Below are positions 7,991-16,579 of a stretch of 64,000 nt of DNA, piece after piece. Under the pieces are notes generated by a model. The model was not told the origin of the DNA, did not search any database, and saw only the letters and a list, made by a program, of their open reading frames with translations. Numbering within the stretch: position 1 is the stretch's first letter; each line of letters starts with the position of its first letter. The translations under genes and the position numbers were made by a program. The DNA lies in assembly GCA_002352215.1 (NCBI GenBank), contig DEIB01000019.1, positions 1 to 64,000 of the forward strand, read 5' to 3'. This stretch comes from Chthonomonas sp. UBA2785. Its GTDB lineage: Bacteria > Armatimonadota > Fimbriimonadia > Fimbriimonadales > Fimbriimonadaceae.

Positions 7991-8944
7991 ATGTTCCTCA
8001 CGCCCCTGTTGCTCCTGATGGCGGCCCAGCCCACGGCCACCGAGGTTCTCCTCGCGGCGATTGAAGCCCGCTCCCAAGGCAAGCTGGGCGCGGCGGTGGT
8101 CACGGCGCAGGGCGCGCATTACCTCCACCGGGACGACAAGTTCTCCCTGCAAAGCGTGATGAAGCTGATGGTGGCCATGGCCGCCCTGGAGCAGGTGGAC
8201 CGCGGCCAGTGGCGGCTGGACCAGTCTTTTGAGTTCAAGCGCAGCGATCTCAGCCTCAGCCACCAGCCCATCACCCAGCGCCTGGGCCGACGGGAGAGCA
8301 TTCAGATCACCCTCGACGAGTGCATCGAACTGATGGTCACCGAGAGCTGCAGCGGCGCGGCCGATTTCATCATCCGGCGGCTGGGCGGGCCGCCGGCCGT
8401 CAACGCCTTCCTCGTCAAGCACGACATCCAGGGCATGCGCATTGACCGGCAGGAACGCGACCTGCAAACCCAGATTGGCGGCATCACGTGGCGGCCCGAA
8501 TTTGTGAACGAGGACGTGATTGAGGCTGCCTACGCAGCGGTTTCGGAGGCTGACAAGGACGCCGCCTACACCCGCTACCTGGCCGACCCGCGCGATACCA
8601 CCACCCCCGCCGCCATGGCCAAGCTGCTGCAAAAGCTACTGAAGGGGCAACTCTTTTCCCCCAAGTCCACACGCTACTTGCTGGGCGTGATGGAGCGCAC
8701 CGTCACCGGGCAGGATCGGCTTCGGGCCGGGGTGCCCGCAGGCTGGACCCTGGGGCACAAAACGGGCACGAGTTCTACCCACCGGGGCGTGGCCGGGGCC
8801 ACCAACGATGTGGGCATTGCGCGCAACAAGGCGGGCGAGTGGGTGATTTTGGTGGCGCTGCTCCGCGAATCCACGCTCGCCCCCCGTGATCGGGATCGCA
8901 TCCTGGCGGATGTGGCGCGGGCGGGTTTCCCCGCGCGGCGTTAA
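7991..8944 (+). CDS. Class A beta-lactamase-like serine hydrolase
   Basis: 317 residues with a short signal peptide (MFLTPLLLLMAA). The active-site SxxK is S55-V-M-K58 and the KTGT box is at 257-260 (HKTGTSS). The omega-loop Glu appears in DRQE155RDLQ, with Gln where Asn170 is usual. The SDN motif is replaced by S119-C120-S121 (TESCSGAAD), so Asp131 and Asn132 of standard numbering are missing. This places it among divergent class A relatives; lactam hydrolysis cannot be assumed. ATG 7991 was chosen from the -10 box 6 nt upstream, conserved in the truncated copy at 3172. It follows the exported block by 48 bp and precedes a small gene by 17 bp. Confidence 0.8.
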   Translation: MFLTPLLLLMAAQPTATEVLLAAIEARSQGKLGAAVVTAQGAHYLHRDDKFSLQSVMKLMVAMAALEQVDRGQWRLDQSFEFKRSDLSLSHQPITQRLGRRESIQITLDECIELMVTESCSGAADFIIRRLGGPPAVNAFLVKHDIQGMRIDRQERDLQTQIGGITWRPEFVNEDVIEAAYAAVSEADKDAAYTRYLADPRDTTTPAAMAKLLQKLLKGQLFSPKSTRYLLGVMERTVTGQDRLRAGVPAGWTLGHKTGTSSTHRGVAGATNDVGIARNKAGEWVILVALLRESTLAPRDRDRILADVARAGFPARR

Positions 8945-8961
8945 GCGGGTAGCGTTACGGG

Positions 8962-9366
8962 ATGGAAGACGGCACCGCCCCCGAAAAGCTCATCCTTGCC
9001 AGCGTGATGATGGACGTGGAGGGCGATTTTGCCAACCGCGCGGAACTCAAAGTCCGTGATGCGGTGGAGGCCAAGCTGAATACGCTGGGCATCGGCCAGA
9101 GCGTGGGCTCGGGTTCGGGCATGGGAATGATGGACGTGAGCTTCCTGCTGGACAAGCCCGATGCGGAAGCCGCCCGCCCGATCATCGAGCAGGCGATGGC
9201 GACGGCCTTCCCCGGCCAAGAGTTCACGCTGGACTTCTCCGAAATCGAAGGCGACCGCAGCGAATTCCTGCCCGAGAAGTCCGGGTGCCGGGGTTCGGCG
9301 GCGGCCGCTTTCGTCATGGTGTTGGCGGTGGCTGGCTTATTGGCTGCTCAATTCACAGCAGCCTAG
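8962..9366 (+). CDS. Hypothetical tail-anchored protein
   Basis: A 134-residue protein. The first 105 residues look like a soluble alpha/beta domain (LILASVMMDVEG, MMDVSFLLD, EFTLDFSEIEGD) with a Gly/Ser/Met turn. The C-terminal 25 residues form a single hydrophobic helix (AAAAFVMVLAVAGLLAAQF), suggesting a tail anchor. The start has TAGCGT 6 nt upstream and lies 17 bp after the beta-lactamase-like stop. I do not recognise the family. Confidence 0.6.
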   Translation: MEDGTAPEKLILASVMMDVEGDFANRAELKVRDAVEAKLNTLGIGQSVGSGSGMGMMDVSFLLDKPDAEAARPIIEQAMATAFPGQEFTLDFSEIEGDRSEFLPEKSGCRGSAAAAFVMVLAVAGLLAAQFTAA

Positions 9367-9370
9367 AAAG

Positions 9371-9407
9371 AAAATCCCGGGCTTCCCCAGAACAGGGAAA
9401 GCCCGGG
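9371..9407 (-). terminator. Intrinsic terminator for the PEP-CTERM gene
   Basis: A near-perfect GC-rich hairpin (cccgggctt-ccc with gggaaagcccggg, 9376-9407). On the minus strand it is followed by a T-rich run (ATTTTCTTTC). It lies between convergent genes and may act weakly in both directions. Confidence 0.75.
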
Positions 9408-9417
9408 CTCACGACCA

Positions 9418-10125
9418 TCAGCGGCGGTTGCGGCGACGAGCGGCGAGCAGAAGGCCCGCGCCCATCGCGATCATGGTCGCCGGTTCCGGCACGACTTGCA
9501 CGTCCACTTCCGTCAACACGAAGTTGCCATTGGTGGGGAAGAGTCCCGGACCGTTGGACGGCAGGAGAGAATCCTCGAGCACTTCGAGGCGGAGGCCCGT
9601 GACGCCAGAAACAGGCGTGCTGTAGAGCACATTGTATATCCCGGTGCCGTTGTTTCCTCCCATGCGGACGCTACCATCGCCAAGAATGGTGGAGGTCATG
9701 CTGCCCGGGGCAGTCACGGACGTGGGTGTTAATACAGTCCAGTTCGCCGTGACATCGCCGTTGGATTGCAGGCCGTCGGCAAAATCGTTTCGGTTGTCCG
9801 TGGTGTAAGACCAGCGGAACCGACCCACCATGTGGCCGAGATTGCCGTGCAGCTGATGCATGTCAATGGAGAGCGCCGGCGCCGTCAGATCGGTGACGGT
9901 TTCGAACACCGCCGTTTCGGCGAGGGTGCCCACGCCGGGTCGGAAGATTGCCCACCCATTGTTGGCCGTGTAATCGTTATCAATGATTTCGCTGGCGAGC
10001 CAGGGTTGGTCAAAGGTTTGGCTGAACGTGCCCGTCCCGTTCGTCAAAGCCACCTCGGCGAAGGCCGCGCTGGAAAGAGCGCCGAAACTGAGTGCCAAGG
10101 CACCGAACTTGAAGATTCCTCTCAT
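9418..10125 (-). CDS. PEP-CTERM sorting-domain protein
   Basis: 235 residues. The N-terminal signal peptide (FGALALSFGALSSAAFAE) is followed by a beta-rich domain with aromatic/Asn strands. The C-terminus is VVPEPATMIAMGAGLLLAARRRNRR in design: a PEP motif, one hydrophobic helix and a basic tail. This is the substrate signal for exosortase processing, usually linked to surface or extracellular-polymer proteins. The same tail occurs at the end of the 16762-17655 product. No exosortase gene is in the window. A consensus promoter lies upstream. Confidence 0.85.
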   Translation of the reverse strand: MRGIFKFGALALSFGALSSAAFAEVALTNGTGTFSQTFDQPWLASEIIDNDYTANNGWAIFRPGVGTLAETAVFETVTDLTAPALSIDMHQLHGNLGHMVGRFRWSYTTDNRNDFADGLQSNGDVTANWTVLTPTSVTAPGSMTSTILGDGSVRMGGNNGTGIYNVLYSTPVSGVTGLRLEVLEDSLLPSNGPGLFPTNGNFVLTEVDVQVVPEPATMIAMGAGLLLAARRRNRR

Positions 10126-10160
10126 AAAAACACCGTACTGCTATCGCAGTCCGCAACGAA

Positions 10161-10190
10161 ATTATACAATTTTGGGTTGTTCAACGTCAA
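10161..10190 (-). promoter_or_regulatory. Sigma-70-type promoter of the PEP-CTERM gene
   Basis: On the minus strand TTGACG (10185-10190) and TATAAT (10161-10166) are separated by 18 nt. About 30 nt of leader precede the ATG at 10125. This is one of the few full -35/-10 promoters in the window. Confidence 0.8.
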
Positions 10191-10223
10191 TTCTGACGGC
10201 AGCACCTAGTACTTGTGCGGGGC

Positions 10224-10688
10224 TTAGTTGTTCGCCGTTTCGTGGCCCATGAGATGGCGAGCCGAATACATCTGCCCGGTGTGGTAGGCGATGTGGAAGG
10301 CCATGTATTGCAGGGTGTCACCCCAAGTCCAGTCATCCCGGCGGGGCAGTTTGGCATCGAAATCGGGCCGAAGCTCCAGGATCTGCGCACGACAAGCCTC
10401 GTGGACGCGCTTCACCTCGTCGTAGAGTTCCGTCGGGCTGAGGGGGAGTTCGAGCGGGTCGTCCACCGAATCCAAGTAGTAACCCGCCCGGGGCTGGTTG
10501 AGGGGGCTCTCAAAATCCGGATGCAGCCACCGAATCTCGCCGAAAGCCACGTGCACGGCCAGTTCGCCCACGCTGAGTAAGCGAGGGTGCGGGCGCACCC
10601 AAAGGTCGGCGGCAGGGAAGCCGTCAAAGGCTTCGCTCATCTCCCAAATGGCTAAGTCCATGGGGGCCAGGGCTTCTTCGTGCGTCAT
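10224..10688 (-). CDS. DinB-like four-helix metal-binding protein
   Basis: 154 residues from ATG 10688, which has TAGAAC 7 nt upstream on the minus strand. The DinB/YfiT-type pattern is visible: an N-terminal helix with a conserved His (VGELAVHVAF) and a C-terminal helix with the paired-His motif (FHIAYHTGQM). In DinB-like proteins three His bind a divalent metal, and some members act as thiol transferases; no substrate can be assigned. The frame is open for 70 codons further upstream but without family-like sequence. It is divergent from the antiporter gene. Confidence 0.75.
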   Translation of the reverse strand: MTHEEALAPMDLAIWEMSEAFDGFPAADLWVRPHPRLLSVGELAVHVAFGEIRWLHPDFESPLNQPRAGYYLDSVDDPLELPLSPTELYDEVKRVHEACRAQILELRPDFDAKLPRRDDWTWGDTLQYMAFHIAYHTGQMYSARHLMGHETANN

Positions 10689-10812
10689 GGGAGGGGTTCT
10701 ACCCGAGAAGTCCTGGAGGAGGGAAGGAGAATTCTCAACCAAATGGATAGCCGGTTGGGGATATTGGAGAATGGGCAAACTTTCGGTCCAGCGAAAGGGG
10801 TACGAAAGGGTG

Positions 10813-12573
10813 ATGCCCCACGAAACCTCCCTCATTGCGGCCCTGACAGCAGGGGTGGGTCTCGCGTTCATCTTTGGGCTCGTGGCCGTCAAGCTCAAGT
10901 TGCCACCGCTGCTTGGCTACCTCGTAGCGGGGCTTGCCGTAGGGCCGTTTACACCCGGCTTTGTAGCCGATGGGGCGGTGGCGTTCCAGCTCTCCGAAAT
11001 CGGGGTGACCCTGCTCATGTTCGGGGTGGGCCTGCACTTCTCCCTGCGTGACCTCAATGCAGTGCGCAAGTATGCGGTGCCGGGCGCGCTCATTCAGATG
11101 GCGATCGCCACGCTGCTTGGGCTGGGGGCCGGCATGGCGCTTGGCATCCCGTGGGGGGCCAGCCTCTTGTTCGGCCTGTGTCTCTCGGTGGCCAGCACTG
11201 TGGTGTTGCTGCGCGCGTTGGAAAGCCGCGGGGAAACAGAATCCACCGGCGGGCGCGTGGCCATCGGCTGGCTGGTGATGGAGGACATCCTCTTCATCGT
11301 CGCCATCGTGCTGTTGCCGGTGCTGGCCTCGCAGCTTGGGGGCAAAGCCGACCCGAATCAGAACCCGAACCTCGGCTACGTCTTGGTCGAAACGATGCTC
11401 AAGATCGTGGGGTTTGGCGCCCTCATGCTCATTGCGGGGCGCCAGCTCTTGCCCAAGCTCTTAGGCCGCGTCTTTCGGAATGGTCCCCGCGAGCTCTTTA
11501 CCGTCGGGGTGGTCGCCGTGGCGTTGGGCATTGCTTTCGGGGCCGCTAAGCTCCTTGGCATCTCGCCGGCCTTAGGGGCGTTTTTGGCCGGGGTAGTCAT
11601 CTCCGAATCGGAACTCTCGCACCAGACCTCGGCCGAAATCAAGCCGCTGTCCACGGTGTTTGCCGTACTGTTCTTTGTGTCGGTTGGGATGCTTTTCGAC
11701 CCGTCGGTGCTCATCAAATATCCACTCCAAGTGGCGATCGGCGTGCTTATCGTCCTCTTCGGCAAGACGCTAGCGGCCATCGCCATCCTGCGGCTGTTCA
11801 AGTTCCCGTGGCCCGGCACGATGCTCATCGCGGGCAGTCTTGCCCAGATTGGGGAGCTCAGCTTCATCCTGGCGGGCCTAGGATTGAAGTACGAAGTGTT
11901 CTCGCAAGGCCTTATGAGCGTGGTGCTGGCCGTGGGGGTGCTTTCTATCGCCGTGAACCCGCTGGTGCTGCAAGTCATGAGCCGACAAGGTCAGCAATGG
12001 GGCAAGCAATCCGAGACGGCAGTGCCCGACGAATCCGTGGCAAGTGAACCGGCCATCCTGTCCCAAGCTCCGCTTGAAATCAAGGACCACGTGGTGATGG
12101 TGGGTTACGGGCGCGTGGGCCGCATTGTAGAGGACTGCCTCATCAAGGCTGAGATTCCTTACGTAGTGGTGGATTTCGACCAAGAAATCGCCCGGCAAGT
12201 CACCGAGCATGGTGCCCCCGTGGTGCTGGGCGATGCCACCCAGAAGCGCGACCTCCGCCGCGCCAACATCGAGGCGGCCCGGCTGTTGATGATTGCGACC
12301 CCGGCCAACTCGGAAACCCGGGCCATGATCGAGACGGCAAGGGCGCTTTGCCCGGACTTGCCCATTTGTGTACGCACGCACAGCCTGGCGGATTACGGAT
12401 TGTTCAACGAATCGAGTGTCCAACGCGCGGTGCTGGGTGAACTCGAAACGGCGCTGGAGATGGTGTCGTTTGCACTAGCCGAAGTGGGGGTGGATGAGCT
12501 CTCCGCCGATGCAATTGTGGACGAGGCGCGGCACGAGGTGGCCCAGCGGGCATCCCGGCTGCAACTTGACTAA
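10813..12573 (+). CDS. Kef/RosB-type cation:proton antiporter with C-terminal TrkA-N domain
   Basis: 586 residues. The N-terminal part of about 390 residues is a CPA2 exchanger with some 12 hydrophobic helices and family motifs (LPPLLGYLVAGLAVGPFTPG, LLMFGVGLHFSLRDL, SPALGAFLAGVVISES, ILAGLGLKYE). From about 424 a Rossmann TrkA-N domain follows (GYGRVGRIVED, VVDFDQEIA, VLGDATQKRDL), which senses nucleotides in KefB/YbaL-type exchangers. The likely role is K+ or Na+/H+ exchange in the inner membrane. ATG 10813 was chosen at the start of the conserved region; GTG 10810 is also in frame. csoR starts 57 bp downstream with its own operator. Confidence 0.85.
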   Translation: MPHETSLIAALTAGVGLAFIFGLVAVKLKLPPLLGYLVAGLAVGPFTPGFVADGAVAFQLSEIGVTLLMFGVGLHFSLRDLNAVRKYAVPGALIQMAIATLLGLGAGMALGIPWGASLLFGLCLSVASTVVLLRALESRGETESTGGRVAIGWLVMEDILFIVAIVLLPVLASQLGGKADPNQNPNLGYVLVETMLKIVGFGALMLIAGRQLLPKLLGRVFRNGPRELFTVGVVAVALGIAFGAAKLLGISPALGAFLAGVVISESELSHQTSAEIKPLSTVFAVLFFVSVGMLFDPSVLIKYPLQVAIGVLIVLFGKTLAAIAILRLFKFPWPGTMLIAGSLAQIGELSFILAGLGLKYEVFSQGLMSVVLAVGVLSIAVNPLVLQVMSRQGQQWGKQSETAVPDESVASEPAILSQAPLEIKDHVVMVGYGRVGRIVEDCLIKAEIPYVVVDFDQEIARQVTEHGAPVVLGDATQKRDLRRANIEAARLLMIATPANSETRAMIETARALCPDLPICVRTHSLADYGLFNESSVQRAVLGELETALEMVSFALAEVGVDELSADAIVDEARHEVAQRASRLQLD

Positions 12574-12605
12574 CCACTGAAATGGTGGGTCCCGGGAACG
12601 CTCGT

Positions 12606-12621
12606 ATACCCTTAGGGGTAT
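12606..12621 (+). promoter_or_regulatory. CsoR operator upstream of csoR-copA
   Basis: ATACCCTTAGGGGTAT is a palindrome matching the known CsoR operator design (Bacillus type: ATACCC, about 4 nt, GGGTAT). It overlaps a -10-like TATATA (12619-12624) that sits 6 nt before the csoR start, so bound CsoR would block transcription of its own gene and copA. Confidence 0.8.
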
Positions 12622-12630
12622 ATAGAGAGT

Positions 12631-12921
12631 ATGAGCCCGCAAACCCAGGCCACCTTAGACCGACGCCTCGCCCGTATTGAAGGCCAAGTGCGGGGCCTGC
12701 GCCGCATGGTGAGCGAAGGTGATTACTGCGTAGACATCCTCACGCAACTCAGTGCCGTGCGCTCCGCGCTTGATCAGTTTGGGGCGGAACTAGCTACCTC
12801 CCACGTCGAGACCTGCATACTGGGGCATGGGACCGGCACGGCCCACGGTGAAGGGCAGTGCATGTCTCAAGAAGACTTGCTCGACGAGCTCAAGAGCACG
12901 CTCTCGCGCCTGATGCGCTAA
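12631..12921 (+). CDS. csoR: Copper-sensing transcriptional repressor CsoR
   Basis: 96 residues, the usual CsoR/RcnR length, all-helical. RRLARIEGQVRGLRRM is the family DNA-binding helix signature. The Cu(I) ligand set of CsoR is present as C33, H58 and C62 (DYC, SHVETC), rather than the ligand set of RcnR or the Cys-only pattern of CstR. Cu(I) binding releases DNA and derepresses the operon. The gene is directly preceded by a CsoR-type palindrome and followed 29 bp later by copA, so it very probably autoregulates and controls copA. Confidence 0.92.
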   Translation: MSPQTQATLDRRLARIEGQVRGLRRMVSEGDYCVDILTQLSAVRSALDQFGAELATSHVETCILGHGTGTAHGEGQCMSQEDLLDELKSTLSRLMR

Positions 12922-12934
12922 CCAAGATCGCGAG

Positions 12935-12950
12935 ATACCCCGGAGAGTAT
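12935..12950 (+). promoter_or_regulatory. Second, imperfect CsoR-like box abutting copA
   Basis: ATACCCCGGAGAGTAT keeps the same 16-bp length and both outer arms (ATACCC, G-GTAT) as the box at 12606-12621, with 11 of 16 positions identical. It ends immediately before the copA ATG. It could be a second CsoR site or a decayed one; purines at 12943-12947 could also serve as the SD. Confidence 0.45.
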
Positions 12951-15155
12951 ATGAGCAAAATTCCTACCGCCCCTGAACCCATGGAGATTGATATCCAGGG
13001 CATGACCTGCGCCTCGTGTGTGGCGCGCGTCGAGCGATTCGTGAAGAAAGTCGAAGGCGTGGACGAGGTCGCCGTCAACTTCGCCAACCACGTTGGCACC
13101 ATTCATCACCAGGGCCTCGCCCCTGAGACGGTGATCAAGGCGGTGGAAGCGGCGGGGTTCCAGGCCAAGTTGCGCCAACCCGTCCGCGCAACCAGCGATG
13201 CCCAGGAAAGCGATCACAAAGAACATGAGGTCAACGCCCACAATGCTCGGCGCGAGCTCATGGGGGCGGCCGCCCTCGCCATCCCCGTCATCTTGATTTC
13301 GATGATTTGGCACCCGCGCCCCGAGTGGGTGAACGGGCTCCTCCTCCTCCTTTCCACCCCGGTCATCTTCTACTTCGGGCGGCAGTTCTATCGCAACACC
13401 TGGCGGACGGCGCGGCACGGCTCCACCACCATGGATACGCTCATTGCGGTGGGCACGGGCGCGGCGTGGATCTACAGCGTCTACGGCCTCCTCGCCTACC
13501 GGGGGCACAGCCACGCGCAGAGCGAGCACATCTACTTCGAAGTCGGGGCGGGCATTGTGGTGCTGGTGCTGCTGGGGCGTTACTTTGAAGCCCGCGCCAA
13601 GTCGCGCATGTCCGGCGCCATCGAAATGCTGATGGGCCTCGCCCCCAAAACGGCCACGGTGCTGCGCCCCGATGGCACCGAGGCTGTGGTGCCGCTCGAT
13701 CAGATCGTGGCCGGTGACATCTTGCGCCTCAAGCCCGGCGAGAAAGTCGCGGTGGATGGCACCGTGCTCAGCGGGAGCACTTACATCGACGAATCCATGC
13801 TGACGGGCGAGCCCCAGCCGGTCGAGAAGAGTGAGGGCGCCCACGTCACGGCGGGCACGGTCAACCAAACCGGCAGCCTCACCTACCGCGCTGAGCGGGT
13901 GGGAGCGGAGACCATGCTCGCGCAGATCGTGCGCATGGTGGAGCGAGCGCAGGGCTCCAAGGCCCCGATGCAGCGCATGGTGGACCGGGTTTCGGGCGTC
14001 TTTGTGCCAGTGGTGATGGTTCTGGCCCTGCTGACGGCGGCGTTCACGTTCTGGCAAATGCGTTCGCTGGATGTGGCCCTCATGCGGGCGGTGGCGGTGC
14101 TGGTGATTGCGTGCCCCTGCGCCCTGGGCTTGGCGACCCCGACGGCTCTGATGGTGGGGACGGGCCGGGGAGCCGAACTTGGCATCTTGGTGAAGGACGG
14201 CGAAGCGTTAGAACGCGCCGCCGCCATCCGCACGGTGTTGCTGGATAAGACGGGCACCATCACGCAGGGTAAGCCCTCGCTCACCGACTTCGTCGTGTGG
14301 GGCACGCGCCCCCGGGCGGAGTTGCTGGCGCTGGCAGCGGCGGTGGAATCGCCTTCCGAGCACCCCATCGCCCAGTCCGTCATCCAGGCCGCCCAAGCGG
14401 AAAACTTGGCGTGGCCCGAGGTGGAGGACTTTGAATCTTTGCGCGGGCAAGGTGTCCGCGCCCGGGTGCAGGGGCAAGAGTGGTACCTCACCAGCCCCGA
14501 GGCCACCGCGCAGTTCCTTGCCCTGGGCTCGGATCAGGTGGATAAGGTGCACGCCACCCAGGCCGAAGGGAAGACTGTCTTCGTCTTGCACGACGGCCAC
14601 CTAGCGCACGCCATGATCGCCGTGGCCGACACCGTCAGTGAGACGAGCGCCGAGGCCATCCGATTAATTCGCGCTCAAGGCCTGCGACCCGTGATGGTGA
14701 CGGGCGACAACCGCCTGACCGCCCGGGTGATTGCCGACCAGGTCGGGATTGATGAGGTGGAGGCGGAAGTGCGCCCCGAAGGCAAGGCTCAAATTGTGCA
14801 AAAGCACCAAAGCAACGGCGCGGTGGCGATGGTGGGCGACGGGATCAACGATGCTCCGGCTCTCGCGCAGGCCGACCTCGGCTTTGCCATGGGACACGGC
14901 ACCGACATCGCCATGGAAACCGCAGGCATCACCATTCTGCGGTCAGATTTGCGGCTAGTGCCTCTAGCGGTGCGGCTCTCGCAGTCTACGCTGCGCACCA
15001 TTCGGGGCAACCTGTTCTGGGCGTTCGTTTACAACACCGTGATGATTCCGCTGGCCGCGCTGGGCATGCTCAGCCCCATGCTGGCCGCGGGGGCGATGGG
15101 GCTGAGTAGCGTCTCGGTGGTGTTGAACTCACTCCGATTGAAGCGATTTGCCTAA
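12951..15155 (+). CDS. copA: Cu(I)-exporting P1B-type ATPase CopA
   Basis: 734 residues. One N-terminal heavy-metal-associated domain has GMTCASC (17-23). Membrane helices follow, then an actuator domain with TGEP. The ion-channel motif is C388-P-C390 (VIACPCALGLATP), the phosphorylation site D432KTGT, and the hinge GDGINDAP at 629-636. The last helices carry YN and MxxSS-type residues (FVYNTVMIPLAAL, AMGLSSVSVVLNSLRL), the P1B-1 pattern for Cu(I). The protein pumps Cu(I) from cytosol to periplasm using ATP. The start at 12951 follows the CsoR-like box. It forms an operon with csoR. Confidence 0.93.
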   Translation: MSKIPTAPEPMEIDIQGMTCASCVARVERFVKKVEGVDEVAVNFANHVGTIHHQGLAPETVIKAVEAAGFQAKLRQPVRATSDAQESDHKEHEVNAHNARRELMGAAALAIPVILISMIWHPRPEWVNGLLLLLSTPVIFYFGRQFYRNTWRTARHGSTTMDTLIAVGTGAAWIYSVYGLLAYRGHSHAQSEHIYFEVGAGIVVLVLLGRYFEARAKSRMSGAIEMLMGLAPKTATVLRPDGTEAVVPLDQIVAGDILRLKPGEKVAVDGTVLSGSTYIDESMLTGEPQPVEKSEGAHVTAGTVNQTGSLTYRAERVGAETMLAQIVRMVERAQGSKAPMQRMVDRVSGVFVPVVMVLALLTAAFTFWQMRSLDVALMRAVAVLVIACPCALGLATPTALMVGTGRGAELGILVKDGEALERAAAIRTVLLDKTGTITQGKPSLTDFVVWGTRPRAELLALAAAVESPSEHPIAQSVIQAAQAENLAWPEVEDFESLRGQGVRARVQGQEWYLTSPEATAQFLALGSDQVDKVHATQAEGKTVFVLHDGHLAHAMIAVADTVSETSAEAIRLIRAQGLRPVMVTGDNRLTARVIADQVGIDEVEAEVRPEGKAQIVQKHQSNGAVAMVGDGINDAPALAQADLGFAMGHGTDIAMETAGITILRSDLRLVPLAVRLSQSTLRTIRGNLFWAFVYNTVMIPLAALGMLSPMLAAGAMGLSSVSVVLNSLRLKRFA

Positions 15156-15175
15156 CCAGATGGTGAGCTTGGGGT

Positions 15176-16579
15176 TTATAGGTAGGTAAAGCTCAAGCTC
15201 ACATTGTCCGTGGTGGTGCGGGCTCTGCCCCGCACCCAGTGGGCTGAGAATCCGGCGGGGAAGGAGTACGTGGCAAAACCGTTCTCGTCGGCCTTCAGCG
15301 TGGTGATGCGGCGCCAACTCCCGTCACCCAACACGTCCACTTCGATATCCACCACGCAGGGTTGGTTCGGCTCGGAGATGAGGGTCACGGCCTTCTGGTC
15401 AAAACCCGTCATCAAATAGGAGTCCGAGGTTTCATCGGTGCCGATGTCCTGCTTGTACCAAACCGCGCCCCAGCCCTGCGGCTTGCCGAACGACCAGAGA
15501 TCGTCAATGTTGCCCCACCAAAGGCCCGATTGCGGCTGTCCCACCGTATGGTCAGTTTGGTCGCCGGCCATCACAAAGTAGCCGTTGTAGTGCACAAAGT
15601 CCGGCGTCACGCGCAGGTGGCGGCTGATGGGCTGCACGCCAAAAAGTCGCCCGCCGTAAACCAGATTCGGTAGGTCATAAAACAAGCCGAAGGCGTCCAT
15701 CAGATGTCGCTCGGTCTGGGCAAACCGGATGCGCATCCACTCGGTATTCCAGGTGTGCGACCATGATTGGCTGCCAAAAGGCAAGCGGTAGCGCGTCCAG
15801 GTGCCCCGATGCAGCACCCGCAGAATCACGCTCGCGCGGTCCCACCCCACGGCGTACATGGGTGAACCATAGTAGTCATTCGCCGCCGAACGCTGGTTGC
15901 CGGAGACCTCGATGAACGGATTGCGCTCCAAAATCACCCAGTCGCCCTTGCCGTCCCATTCGGCCAGTCGGCCGGCGTAGCGGGTACCCAGGTGTTCGGG
16001 TTCTTCAAAGGTGTTGTTGGCCACCACCACGCGCCCCTGGCCGGTGTGCATGCCCTTAAAGTGCAGGTAGGCGCCCTCCGCCCAGTCCAGTTCCTTCGTC
16101 AAATCGAAAAGCTGCTTGGAGGCCAGCGACCGAACATCCGTCTCAAAAAGGATGCCCTCCATGGTGAGGAAATACACCATATCCGGGTTGGTGAGGTGCG
16201 CGGCGGTGGCCGTCAGCCGATGCTTGGCCAATTCCTGCGAGGTCCGCACGGTGCCGTCCTCGCTGATGAAGTGGGGGCCGATGATCGCCTGCTTGGATCG
16301 CCAGTGGATATAGCGGTTGGCGTAAGTGCCGGTCACGCTCTCGGGGTGGCGCGACCACTTCATGTTCTCATCCACCTGGTAAAGGCCGAGCCCGGAGCCC
16401 CGGATGTGGGCGACGTAGCCTACGGCCCACAGCTTGTTGGCCCAGGGGATGAGGGCGCCAATGCCCGCTTCACTATCGCTGCCCGTGCCGGGAGCGCGTA
16501 TGACCATTTGGGGGTCAACGTGGTTTTGCACCTGAGCAGAAGCTAGGGGCAAAGCGAACAAGGCGGCGAGGGCAAGCAT
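15176..16579 (-). CDS. Exported protein of unknown function, probably beta-propeller-like
   Basis: 467 residues from ATG 16579, with GGGGAGG 11 nt upstream and a TATACT box further up. The N-terminus is a signal peptide (MLALAALFALPLASAQ). The body is Trp/Tyr/Gly-rich with recurring short strands (NKLWAVGYVAHIRGSGLGLYQV, split by turns, HFISEDGTVRTS, AGRLAEWDGKGDWVIL, SPMYAVGWDRASVILR), reminiscent of repeated propeller blades. I see no catalytic motif and do not recognise the family. It ends 20 bp from the copA stop in convergent orientation. Confidence 0.6.
   Translation of the reverse strand: MLALAALFALPLASAQVQNHVDPQMVIRAPGTGSDSEAGIGALIPWANKLWAVGYVAHIRGSGLGLYQVDENMKWSRHPESVTGTYANRYIHWRSKQAIIGPHFISEDGTVRTSQELAKHRLTATAAHLTNPDMVYFLTMEGILFETDVRSLASKQLFDLTKELDWAEGAYLHFKGMHTGQGRVVVANNTFEEPEHLGTRYAGRLAEWDGKGDWVILERNPFIEVSGNQRSAANDYYGSPMYAVGWDRASVILRVLHRGTWTRYRLPFGSQSWSHTWNTEWMRIRFAQTERHLMDAFGLFYDLPNLVYGGRLFGVQPISRHLRVTPDFVHYNGYFVMAGDQTDHTVGQPQSGLWWGNIDDLWSFGKPQGWGAVWYKQDIGTDETSDSYLMTGFDQKAVTLISEPNQPCVVDIEVDVLGDGSWRRITTLKADENGFATYSFPAGFSAHWVRGRARTTTDNVSLSFTYL

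Noticed and set aside
356..9366. Transposon or integron origin for the exported block
   Set aside because: No transposase, integrase, terminal inverted repeats or att-like direct repeats were seen; only the diverged 5' gene duplication is visible.
10498..10812. N-terminal extension of the Kef-type antiporter frame
   Set aside because: It lies over the divergent DinB-like gene and lacks transporter sequence; conserved sequence starts at 10813.
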